From the NCBI RefSeq assembly GCF_019649015.1, contig NZ_BLPI01000001.1:2435001-2499000 (forward strand): 64,000 nucleotides of DNA, written 5' to 3'. Each line of letters starts with the position of its first letter. Position 1 is the stretch's first letter. A model generated the notes under the pieces. The model ran no database searches and had not been told where the DNA came from. It saw nothing but the letters and a program-made list of their open reading frames with translations. The DNA comes from Agarivorans litoreus (lineage in GTDB: Bacteria > Pseudomonadota > Gammaproteobacteria > Enterobacterales > Celerinatantimonadaceae). Position numbers and translations under genes: made by a program. This document shows, one piece after another, positions 1 to 7,323 of this stretch.

Positions 1-86
1 ATTGCTCCCTGAGCAAGCAATTGTTGTAGCTTATCTACCGAGAGGCTTAACTGGATCCTTGGTGGTGTTGCAGAGTGATGTTTCAT
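1..86 (-). CDS. 5' end of a hypothetical protein (cut by window edge)
   Basis: An open frame runs off the left edge on the minus strand. From an ATG at 86 it reads MKHHSATPPRIQLSLSVDKL and continues, 28 codons in all, with no stop. An in-frame ATG exists 12 codons further upstream, so the start is uncertain, and the ribosome binding site is weak. The fragment is too short to assign a family. It would be transcribed in the same direction as the channel gene but lies beyond the palindromic repeat. Confidence 0.4.
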   Translation of the reverse strand, partial: MKHHSATPPRIQLSLSVDKLQQLLAQGA

Positions 87-172
87 GGTTATGTCCAAAC
101 ACTTGTTGCGAATAGTTATCATTAACTATCGTTGAGCTTGGAGCAAGGTTTTGTTTGATGTTTGTTCGCTTT

Positions 173-266
173 TATACCAATCACACTAAGTAAGTGATCA
201 GAAATAACGCAGTTATCGAGTATTTTAACCAGGTAGAATGAACAGTGACTTAGTACGATTGGTATT
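173..266. repeat. Palindromic intergenic repeat with ATACCAATC ends
   Basis: The left arm (173-199) begins TATACCAATC and continues through ACTAAGT. The right arm (243-266) is its inverted counterpart ending GATTGGTATT. The arms share ATACCAATC and ACTAAGT with two differences between them, separated by about 44 bases. Repeats with ATACCAAT ends occur in many marine gammaproteobacterial genomes. No coding frame lies inside. I see only one copy in this window. Confidence 0.5.
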
Positions 267-284
267 ATTGCTTGGAGCAACAAG

Positions 285-310
285 GCTTAAGGGCTTATCT
301 GCCCTTAAGC
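285..310. terminator. Stem-loop after the cation channel gene
   Basis: GCTTAAGGGC (285-294) and GCCCTTAAGC (301-310) form a perfect 10-bp stem with a 6-base loop, just past the stop of the minus-strand channel gene. There is no clear U tract, so termination is inferred from position. Confidence 0.4.
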
Positions 311-325
311 TCGCTTATTACGCTA

Positions 326-1138
326 CTATTTTTGCTGCTTAATCAGCGCTTTTATCTCGCTTAGCTCTTGCTGTAGTTCTCGCAGACTCGGCTCGTTGGT
401 GCCTTCGGCGAGGCTTTTTTCTTCACGTACTTTAGCGTGTTCTTGTTCCATCACATTTACCACAATGCCAATCACCATATTAAGAAAGGCAAATGCCGAC
501 AGGAAGATAAAACTAAGGAAGTAAATCCAACTTAGGCTGTATACCTGCATGGTTTCGTACATTACGTCGGTCCAATCTTCAAAGGTCATCACTCGGAACA
601 AGGTGAGCATAGAAATGGCAATGTCGCCCCACAGTGTTGGGTTAATGGTTTCGAACAGGGTGCTACCAATGGCGGCGTAAATGTAGAAAATGATGAACAT
701 TAGCAGCATTACGTAACCCAGTTGCGGCAGGGCTTTAACCAGCGAGGTAAGCAAAATACGCAGCTCGGGAATAATAGACACCATTCGCAGTACCCTAAAT
801 ACCCTAATTAGGCGACCAACTACGGCTAGTTCAGAGTTTTCGATAGGGACTAGGCTTACCAATACAATTAGGGTATCGAAGACATTCCAGAAGTTATTAA
901 AGAAGTGCTTTTTATTGGGCTCGGCAATAAAGCGAATACTAATTTCGACCACAAAAAACAGGGTAATGAGGTAGTCGAGTATGATGGTGGCAGTAATAAC
1001 TTTAGGTGGCAGCGAGTAGGTTTTTGCGCCAATTAGCAGGGCGGAGACCAAGATCACTGAAATCACAAACAACTCAAATAGCTTGTTACTTTTAAGGCGT
1101 TCAAATTGGCTTTGTAGGTTTTGGCTTTTTGTGGTCAA
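326..1138 (-). CDS. Bacterial voltage-gated cation channel (Ion_trans family)
   Basis: This 270-residue protein has the plan of single-repeat prokaryotic sodium channels (NaChBac/NavAb family), which work as tetramers in the inner membrane. Six hydrophobic segments are visible: S1 at about 21-40, S2 50-70, S3 85-99, S4 105-122, S5 138-160 and S6 205-230. S4 has arginines at every third position (R109, R112, R115, R118), the voltage-sensor signature. The pore loop holds TFEDW at 185-189, where NaChBac has TLESW, so sodium or mixed sodium/calcium selectivity is possible. A charged C-terminal helix (230-270) fits the tetramerising coiled coil of the family. The start used is TTG at 1138 with no good ribosome binding site; no ATG is available nearby. 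Family assignment is secure, ion selectivity is not. Confidence 0.88.
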   Translation of the reverse strand: MTTKSQNLQSQFERLKSNKLFELFVISVILVSALLIGAKTYSLPPKVITATIILDYLITLFFVVEISIRFIAEPNKKHFFNNFWNVFDTLIVLVSLVPIENSELAVVGRLIRVFRVLRMVSIIPELRILLTSLVKALPQLGYVMLLMFIIFYIYAAIGSTLFETINPTLWGDIAISMLTLFRVMTFEDWTDVMYETMQVYSLSWIYFLSFIFLSAFAFLNMVIGIVVNVMEQEHAKVREEKSLAEGTNEPSLRELQQELSEIKALIKQQK

Positions 1139-1238
1139 TGTTTGTTACTGCAGTGTTAAGAAATACTGTAAGTGATTTTGCAGCAACCTTGGCCGTTAAC
1201 TCAAGCATTCAAGATGAAGATTAGCGTGTTAAGCGCTA

Positions 1239-1574
1239 TTAATGGGTTTGTTGATAAAGCTCTTGGCATTGATTGTAGGCTACCAGTACGTTGTCGAACT
1301 GCAGTTTAAGGTCGATGTTGTGCTTTTCGGCTGTGCTAAGGCAATGTTTGATATCTGAAAAGGTAAATGCCCCTTCTAAATAGCGACTGGCGTAGCGCGG
1401 CGGCACACCCACTATCGACATTTGGCGCGCTTGAAAATCGTTTAAGCCGTATTGCTTGTAGTGTTCACTAGGGTATTTTTGCTCATTAACTGAGGCTGTT
1501 TGTTGGGGGCTTTGGCAAGCGGCTAGCCATAGAGTAAAGAGTGGAATAAAGACTATGGTTTTGAAAGCGGCCAC
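1239..1574 (-). CDS. Small hypothetical lipoprotein
   Basis: A 111-residue protein with a short hydrophobic N-terminus ending in the lipobox LAAC (residues 17-20), so it is probably lipidated at Cys20 and anchored in an envelope membrane. The remainder is polar with no recognised domain. A GTG start at 1574 is supported by AAGGA about six bases upstream. It stands alone between the channel gene and the unknown membrane operon. Function unknown. Confidence 0.65.
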   Translation of the reverse strand: MAAFKTIVFIPLFTLWLAACQSPQQTASVNEQKYPSEHYKQYGLNDFQARQMSIVGVPPRYASRYLEGAFTFSDIKHCLSTAEKHNIDLKLQFDNVLVAYNQCQELYQQTH

Positions 1575-1673
1575 ACTAGATCCTTGTGTGAGTTTAAAGA
1601 GAGCATTTTAGCGAAAAGTGTTTGCAGTTCAAGCCAGAGTAGATGCTTATGATTGCTTAGCAAATTAGGCTGC

Positions 1674-1705
1674 AAAAAAGCCGCTTTAAACAAAGCGGCT
1701 TTTTT
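1674..1705 (-). terminator. Rho-independent terminator
   Basis: AAAAGCCGCTTT and AAAGCGGCTTTT form a GC-rich stem with a short loop and T runs on both sides. It directly follows the stop of the minus-strand gene ending at 1724. Confidence 0.85.
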
Positions 1706-1723
1706 AGGTTTAGCAAAACAAAC

Positions 1724-3694
1724 TTAGTTTTCTAAGCTAGTTTCTGCCTCATGGTCTTCTTTTTGCGCTAGTGCGGCTTGAGCTTTGGGCGCATCTAGGC
1801 TTAGCTCGCTGCTGCGGTTGGCTAAGCGCTCTGGGGCCGATTCTGCTTTCATTTGTAGGTTAGAGCTATTGTATTCATCTACTACTTTACGCTGCTCGTC
1901 GTTCATAGCAGCGGTGCCTGCGCGGTTGCCAATGCTGTGCATTAGTTCGTGATGAAGTTCGTCGGCTAAGTTCTCGTCACCATGCATGGTCATAATATGG
2001 CGAGGGAACATTAAGTTAGTGCTACCAATGCCAGCAAAGGTAGAGCTAATGACTCGAGTTACAAACAAACGTGGCTGAATGGTTGAGGTGAACACGCTGG
2101 TTTCTAGGCTAGTGCTGTCGTTATACCCTTTACCAAAGGTGCGCGTATCTTCTTTTACCGTGCCTTTACACTTGAAGTAAACCAAGCTTGATTCAAACTG
2201 AATTTCGCTCCAAAACGGATGGCTTAGGTTGCTAAGCAAACGGCCAAAAATGGCACAAATGGTGGCAGCAACTAACAAGGTAAGAATGGTAAAGAAGCTT
2301 TCAATGGTAGTTTGAACAAATGCTGGTCCGGTTTCATCATCCAGTAGCTCAAACACCACACCGTCGAAGAAGTTGGTGTAAGTGGTTAGCGGAGTGAGTG
2401 CGTAAAACACCAATAAGCTGGCGATTAGCAGTAAAGCCTGAGCCAAACTGGTTGAAGCAATACGCATTTGTTTGCTTACTGGTTCGTCGTTTTTCTCAAC
2501 AGTTTTTGGTTGAGTTTCTTGAATCAGTTCGCCATCAAATTCTCCATTGTTAGGATTTTGACGAGCACTCAAAGGTTTATAAACACGGTTTGGCACCTTT
2601 TTGTAGCGACGGCGCTCCATCACTTGGTGGGTAAACTCGTTGAATATATCCATTGGGCGAGCGCCTACTTCGCTGGTGCGAGGCAGTTTGTCGGTGATCT
2701 CGGTCGTTGGGTTAGCTTGTTTGGCACGTAAGGCGGTTAATCCTAAAACTAAACCACAGCTAATGATTGCAAATACAAAAATTAAACCCAACCAGGTAGA
2801 GTTGCTATAGCTGTTGTAGGCCAAATCTAGCATTTGGGTTGCCCAAGTCATGCCCTCGCTTAGCTCTGCTTCTATCTCTAAACCACGTAGTTGAGCGGCA
2901 ATAACATCTTGGTATTGGCCTAGCTCGTAAGCAAAGAGTTTGCCTAGAAGCATATTAACCAGTACTGGCACACTTACACATACCGCCACCATTTTAACAA
3001 AGCCAAAAGCGCTTACGGTTTCGATACCACGACCTAAGCTGCGGTTAAGTGGGCGGCCAGCTTTAAACCATACTAAGGCTACGTAGCAGAGTAAGGTAAA
3101 GGCAAAAAATGGCATTAAGATAGTGGCTTTATCGCCAGCTAAACCCACCGAAGTAACAAAGCTTAAAATGGCAAAAGCAAATAGCGCCACCAAGGTTTGT
3201 ACTAATGCCCCAACAATGCGCTGCGCCAAGTTTTGAATTGGGTAAGGCACAAAGGTGATTTTGGGGAACAGGGTGTGCAGCATTCTGGCTACTAAACCCA
3301 CGGGTTCTTTAAAGGTGTAGTTTTTACTGCCCACCAACATTGATTCAATTTGCTGCTGGTCGTAGGCAACGTCATTTTGTTCACGTCGTGCGCTATCTTG
3401 TTCAGACGTTGCATGGTTATAAGACAGTGAAGTAGGCGCTGAGCGTCCCACGTAAAAACGCATTACCTGCATTAAGCCACGCCCTAGTGTCCATAGGCCG
3501 TTGGCCATTAACACAAAGCCGATGATGGCGAAGGTCCACCCAGTAATTGGGTGGGTTTGTACTGCACTTGCTACGTTTAATAATGAGAGTAAACCTAGCA
3601 GCGCTGTGATGCCGCCTCGAATGGCACGCAGCGTGCCTTCAAAGCGGAAGGGATTGCGGATCCCTAAGTCGAGTGAGCCATGTTCAAAAGACAT
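1724..3694 (-). CDS. Large membrane protein of unknown function
   Basis: This 656-residue protein is not recognised. Hydrophobic segments lie near residues 25-75 (two helices), 160-205 (two or three), 230-250, 300-320, 415-435 and 465-490, with a long polar stretch at 325-405 that is probably cytoplasmic. Near residues 595-602 the text ADELHHELMHSIG contains HHELMH, which resembles an HExxH zinc motif but is shifted out of a hydrophobic helix, so protease function is not claimed. The C-terminal 60 residues are charged and low in complexity. It lies 26 bases after the 256-residue membrane protein gene and is followed by a terminator, so the two form an operon and probably act together. Confidence 0.7.
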   Translation of the reverse strand: MSFEHGSLDLGIRNPFRFEGTLRAIRGGITALLGLLSLLNVASAVQTHPITGWTFAIIGFVLMANGLWTLGRGLMQVMRFYVGRSAPTSLSYNHATSEQDSARREQNDVAYDQQQIESMLVGSKNYTFKEPVGLVARMLHTLFPKITFVPYPIQNLAQRIVGALVQTLVALFAFAILSFVTSVGLAGDKATILMPFFAFTLLCYVALVWFKAGRPLNRSLGRGIETVSAFGFVKMVAVCVSVPVLVNMLLGKLFAYELGQYQDVIAAQLRGLEIEAELSEGMTWATQMLDLAYNSYSNSTWLGLIFVFAIISCGLVLGLTALRAKQANPTTEITDKLPRTSEVGARPMDIFNEFTHQVMERRRYKKVPNRVYKPLSARQNPNNGEFDGELIQETQPKTVEKNDEPVSKQMRIASTSLAQALLLIASLLVFYALTPLTTYTNFFDGVVFELLDDETGPAFVQTTIESFFTILTLLVAATICAIFGRLLSNLSHPFWSEIQFESSLVYFKCKGTVKEDTRTFGKGYNDSTSLETSVFTSTIQPRLFVTRVISSTFAGIGSTNLMFPRHIMTMHGDENLADELHHELMHSIGNRAGTAAMNDEQRKVVDEYNSSNLQMKAESAPERLANRSSELSLDAPKAQAALAQKEDHEAETSLEN

Positions 3695-3720
3695 GTTAGT
3701 TCCTTAAACGATATCTTGGT

Positions 3721-4491
3721 TTAAATAAGAGTTTGGTAGCCGTCGGCGTCGGTTTTCGGTTCTGCACTTGTGTTTTCAGAACTAGGCGTTGCTGCAACGG
3801 CTTGGTTTGCTTTGGCAAAAATCTTAGGAAGCTGTTCTTCTAATGAACCACCAAATGCCAGACGTAGTTTGCTGCGCAGACGACCAACAGTTAACCCAAT
3901 CGTTAGCTTGCCAATAACAAATCCGACAATTAGCCCTAAAAATGCCCAGCCATAGCTAACACTGTTACTGTGTGCAACATCAGAAAAGTTGGCAATTAAG
4001 TACGGAGTATCAAGTAACACATAGGGGATGGCTGTAAAAAAGGACAATATGCCATAGTGGCTAATGCCAGCGCCCGCCCAAAAGGCGTTCCAAGCAAACA
4101 GTATCGCCAACATGCCAATAATGAATGTGCTCCATTTTTCTAGTTTTGCGGCAAATCCTTGTAGCGGAATAATCCGTTTAGCAGCATTTATGCTTTGTTG
4201 GTTCGTGGTGTAACCTAAGAAATCATTGGAATGAATGTAATACCCAAATCGAAAGGTTTTCTTGGTTTTTTTGTCTTCGCCCCATAGGGTTGAAATCATC
4301 CGCGTTGAGGGTGGAATATCGGGCTTAAAGTCGATGCCCATGGTTTCAACTTTGCCATTTTCATCTTCTAAATAAATGTTGGTGCCGTCGTTATAAACTT
4401 TTGCTCCACCGTATATTTTTGTGACTGAAATGATGTTGTAGTCATAATCTTTATTGCCCACTCTAATGGTGGTTGGGTGAGATATTTCCAT
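3721..4491 (-). CDS. Membrane protein of unknown function, partner of the next gene
   Basis: A 256-residue protein with a soluble N-terminal part of about 120 residues, rich in beta-prone and charged segments, then three or four hydrophobic helices (about 118-140, 145-170 and 178-203), and a polar Ala/Thr-rich C-terminus. No known domain is recognised. The ATG at 4491 has GAGAAC upstream. It is the first gene of a two-gene minus-strand operon with the 656-residue membrane protein 26 bases downstream, which suggests a membrane complex. No neighbouring gene hints at a substrate. Confidence 0.65.
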   Translation of the reverse strand: MEISHPTTIRVGNKDYDYNIISVTKIYGGAKVYNDGTNIYLEDENGKVETMGIDFKPDIPPSTRMISTLWGEDKKTKKTFRFGYYIHSNDFLGYTTNQQSINAAKRIIPLQGFAAKLEKWSTFIIGMLAILFAWNAFWAGAGISHYGILSFFTAIPYVLLDTPYLIANFSDVAHSNSVSYGWAFLGLIVGFVIGKLTIGLTVGRLRSKLRLAFGGSLEEQLPKIFAKANQAVAATPSSENTSAEPKTDADGYQTLI

Positions 4492-4714
4492 TCTGTTCTC
4501 GCTACTGCAATTGGTCTAGTTAACTCAAAAAATGGACGCGAAACGCCCATGTGCGCAGATTTTGCGGGAAGAATATTACACTAACAATGCGCTTAAACTA
4601 AAGATTATTATAATATTCAAAAAAATGTCATTGCTTTGATTTATATGACTTTTGATTGATTTTAGGGCTGTATTATTGAGCGCTGCATTAGTATTTATGC
4701 AGTGGAAAATTTTG

Positions 4715-5863
4715 TCACTTCTCTTTGGGTAGGCTAATGTGCTGACGCAACAACTCAGCTGAATTGGCAGCATTAGCTTGGCAGACAAATAAGCCTATTT
4801 GCTCATAACCACCCATCATTTGAGTTTTAGGTAAAAACTCAAGATATAACCCACAGCCTGGCCCATTGTTAATAATCATGTTGTAAGCAGGCGGAATGCC
4901 CATTTGCTCCATGAGATGAAGAATAGCTTGTATGGCTTGCTGCATCCCTTCCACCAATTGGTGCTGCTCTATGCTGTTGAGCTGATGCAAGTAGCGTTTG
5001 TCGCTGTCTTTCACAATTAGCAGCATGTCTAAAGGTCGCTTCATAAAATACGGCACGATTAGCTGCAATTCGCCATAGTCTTTTACCAATAATTCGCTGG
5101 GGTTCTCTTCTAACATGTAGCGGCTAAAGGATTTGTTGTGGCGTTTTCTAAAGCGCAAGTTATTGAAAAAGTGCTGCGGCAAAATATTGCTATAGGCGAT
5201 TTGCTGGTGGCCATGCACTAAAGATGCACCGGCCGTAGCGCCAAAGTTTTTAATAATAGACACGTAGCCACTTACTACGTCTTGATTCACTTTGGTCTCT
5301 GAGCGCGCCATAAAGTCGGTGGGTTGGCATAACAGATTCTTTTCTAGGTTTGCTAAACGCTGAAAGCTAATCAGCGCATCGGAGAATGGTAGGTTATGCC
5401 AATCTTTATCGTGTAGTGAAGAAGTCCATTGCAATAGATGAAAACCATAGGATGCACGGCCTTGGTGTTCTGGGTCTTGGTGGAGGAAGTAGTCGGCGTT
5501 TTCTAAAGGAATATCTTCGATAGGGTGAAAAATGGGGTAGAGGTTTTTGTTGATAAAAGTAAATCCCTCGCTGTGCTCGGCTATATCGAGAATATCGGCG
5601 CTTAAGCCTTCACAAATAGGGCAATGCTCATCTTCTTTAACTGCAGTAGGTTGCGCTGTAGTGTGAACCCGTTTAGCGCGGGCAGAGTTATAAATCACTA
5701 AGTTACCGTTGCGTGGGTCAATTTGACAAACGCCGTCTGGAGCAAACTGTTTTAGTTGCGGATCTTGGCTAATGTTTTCTAGTAAGTGATGAAATTGAAG
5801 CTGGTCAAGATCTTCACTTAAGGCAAGCGATTTTGCTAAGGCAAGAGGTAACTGTTTGCTCAT
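4715..5863 (-). CDS. GalT-like nucleotidylyltransferase of the HIT superfamily
   Basis: This 382-residue protein resembles galactose-1-phosphate uridylyltransferases, which swap UMP between hexose 1-phosphates via a phospho-histidine. CPICEG (about residues 82-87) resembles the zinc-binding Cys pair of the family. VHGHQQ (about 217-222) stands where GalT has HPHxQ, keeping the His-x-His core. The C-terminal stretch around YLEFLP matches the closing part of GalT. However, no galK, galE or galM lies nearby, and HGHQQ is not the canonical motif, so the substrate may be another sugar phosphate or nucleotide. The ATG at 5863 has AAGGA seven bases upstream. The gene is a single transcription unit. 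Confidence 0.65.
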   Translation of the reverse strand: MSKQLPLALAKSLALSEDLDQLQFHHLLENISQDPQLKQFAPDGVCQIDPRNGNLVIYNSARAKRVHTTAQPTAVKEDEHCPICEGLSADILDIAEHSEGFTFINKNLYPIFHPIEDIPLENADYFLHQDPEHQGRASYGFHLLQWTSSLHDKDWHNLPFSDALISFQRLANLEKNLLCQPTDFMARSETKVNQDVVSGYVSIIKNFGATAGASLVHGHQQIAYSNILPQHFFNNLRFRKRHNKSFSRYMLEENPSELLVKDYGELQLIVPYFMKRPLDMLLIVKDSDKRYLHQLNSIEQHQLVEGMQQAIQAILHLMEQMGIPPAYNMIINNGPGCGLYLEFLPKTQMMGGYEQIGLFVCQANAANSAELLRQHISLPKEK

Positions 5864-6186
5864 TGACGATCCTTGTTTGCTTAATCCAAAAAGAAATGAG
5901 TAAGACTTGCACGGCTATTTGATTATAGGTGATGAACTTGCGACGCGCGGATTAATGCTGCTTGCTTGAAACAAAAACTGGCAGCGCTTGGTCTTTGCAT
6001 GTAAATGGAAAGTAAAACTCTAAAAGTGGAAGCCTTTCTGAGGCTTAACAAGGTGAGTTTAAGCCTTAAAAGCGCTGCTTTGGTTAAAGTGAACCAGCTT
6101 GTAATAAAAGCATTACAATTTTTCAGTGTACAAGTGTACGCTGAAATAATAAGCTGGTCGGCGACTTGTTAAATTTAGGTAACAAC
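5864..6186. other. Divergent intergenic region between galT-like and hemolysin III genes
   Basis: This gap holds the 5' regions of two divergent genes. The only clear structure is the FabR-like palindrome at 6121-6146. A TACAAT hexamer at 6114-6119 could be a -10 element for the rightward gene, but I see no convincing -35. No small coding frame is supported. Confidence 0.5.
6121..6146 (+). promoter_or_regulatory. FabR-like operator upstream of the hemolysin III gene
   Basis: A 26-base near-perfect palindrome, TTTCAGTGTACAA followed by its inverted partner ending in TGTACGCTGAAA. The core closely resembles the site described for FabR, the TetR-family repressor of unsaturated fatty acid synthesis (AGCGTACA/TGTACGCT type half-sites). 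It lies 40 bases before the ATG and just downstream of a possible -10 (TACAAT, 6114-6119), a suitable place for a repressor. E. coli yqfA, a homologue of the downstream gene, has been reported in the FabR regulon. Confidence 0.65.
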
Positions 6187-6816
6187 ATGCAGGCTGCAAA
6201 GCACTACAGCGCGAAAGAAGAATTACTGAATGTAGTTTCTCACCTGATTGGTTTGCTTATCTCTGTGGTGGGTTTGTTTATGTTACTGAGCAAAGCCGAA
6301 GGCCTAACTGAAGTGGTGGCTGTAAGTATTTATGGCGGGTCTTTAGTCTTGTTGTTTTTGGCCTCTTCTCTTTACCATGCGGTTAGCTATAGCGCCTGGA
6401 AGGCTGGCTTAAAGCTGTTTGATCACTCAGCGATTTATCTGTTAATAGCCGGCACTTATACACCAATATTGCTGGTGTCTTTTGACGGTTGGTTATCGCT
6501 AATTTCGATGATTGTAATTTGGACATTAGCGGCTTTTGGCGTGGGTTTTAAGTTGCTCACAGGCACCCGTTTTCCCAAAGTATCACTGAGTACTTATTTG
6601 GCGATGGGGTGGTTGTCTTTGGCGTTAGCTTATCCCATGTATCAGCATATTGCGGGCGAAGGTTTGTGGCTATTAGCTGCAGGCGGAGTGTTGTTTAGCG
6701 TTGGTGCGCTGTTTTATGTGGCTAAACATAAACCTTACACCCATGCTATCTGGCATGTTTTTGTAGTCGCAGGTTGTGCTTGCCATTTTGCTACGGTTTA
6801 CGGCTATATCGTTTAG
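6187..6816 (+). CDS. Hemolysin III / TrhA family membrane protein
   Basis: A 209-residue integral membrane protein with about seven hydrophobic helices, typical of the PAQR/hemolysin III family (E. coli TrhA/YqfA). Family landmarks are SLYHA (61-65), FDHSAIY near 78-84 followed by AGTYTP, and a C-terminal HAIWH with a further His in CHFATVY; these histidines form the presumed metal site. The family has been linked to membrane energetics and lipid homeostasis; haemolysis is not established for it. The ATG at 6187 was chosen because AGGT lies six bases upstream; a TTG at 6166 in the same frame is less likely. The FabR-like palindrome upstream suggests control by membrane fatty acid state. Confidence 0.85.
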   Translation: MQAAKHYSAKEELLNVVSHLIGLLISVVGLFMLLSKAEGLTEVVAVSIYGGSLVLLFLASSLYHAVSYSAWKAGLKLFDHSAIYLLIAGTYTPILLVSFDGWLSLISMIVIWTLAAFGVGFKLLTGTRFPKVSLSTYLAMGWLSLALAYPMYQHIAGEGLWLLAAGGVLFSVGALFYVAKHKPYTHAIWHVFVVAGCACHFATVYGYIV

Positions 6817-6839
6817 CGCTTAACTTAGTCAGCTTGATA

Positions 6840-7250
6840 TTAATAATATGCCTCGCCTACCTTTTGGCGATAAACCACATGTTGTTCGCCATCGGGATCT
6901 TGGTAGACAAATTCATCTTCACTAATCGAAATGATTTGGTCACACCATTGTGTACCAACTGGCAATATGTCTGGGTGGGATGTTCGGCTAATGGTTAAAC
7001 AAATCGTCGTGCCCAACTCGCCAGAAATCTCGTAACGGCCATCTATTCTAAAATCAGCAATGCTGTCGGGAAAGGTTCCCCAGCTGTTAATGGTGCCGTC
7101 GGCATTGTACTGGTCGTAACCCCAAATGGATTGGCCTTGATCTTCAGAGCTTCCCCACAAACCAATTAGCGAATCTGGATTTATTGCATCTTGGGCATGC
7201 AGTAAACCGCTGGTTAATAATAAAGGCAGTAACAAAATAGATAATTTCAT
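6840..7250 (-). CDS. Hypothetical secreted protein
   Basis: A 136-residue protein with a typical Sec signal peptide (MKLSILLLPLLLTSGLLHAQ, cleavage after HA). The mature part is acidic, rich in Gly, Trp, Asp and Ser, and contains two cysteines (in TTICLT and TQWCDQ) that could form a disulphide. It looks like a small beta-rich periplasmic domain, but no family is recognised. I prefer the ATG at 7250, which starts the signal peptide, over an in-frame ATG at 7271. It is convergent with the hemolysin III gene. Confidence 0.6.
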   Translation of the reverse strand: MKLSILLLPLLLTSGLLHAQDAINPDSLIGLWGSSEDQGQSIWGYDQYNADGTINSWGTFPDSIADFRIDGRYEISGELGTTICLTISRTSHPDILPVGTQWCDQIISISEDEFVYQDPDGEQHVVYRQKVGEAYY

Positions 7251-7323
7251 GTTTGTACCAGGCAAATACATTTAGTTACTTTTCTATCAGTTAAGCTTTG
7301 GGTGGTCAAATGCTTAGGTGATT

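Noticed and set aside
3-325. Possible integron or attachment site at the left palindrome
   Set aside because: No integrase, no attC core sites and no direct repeats were found; the structure is a simple inverted repeat.
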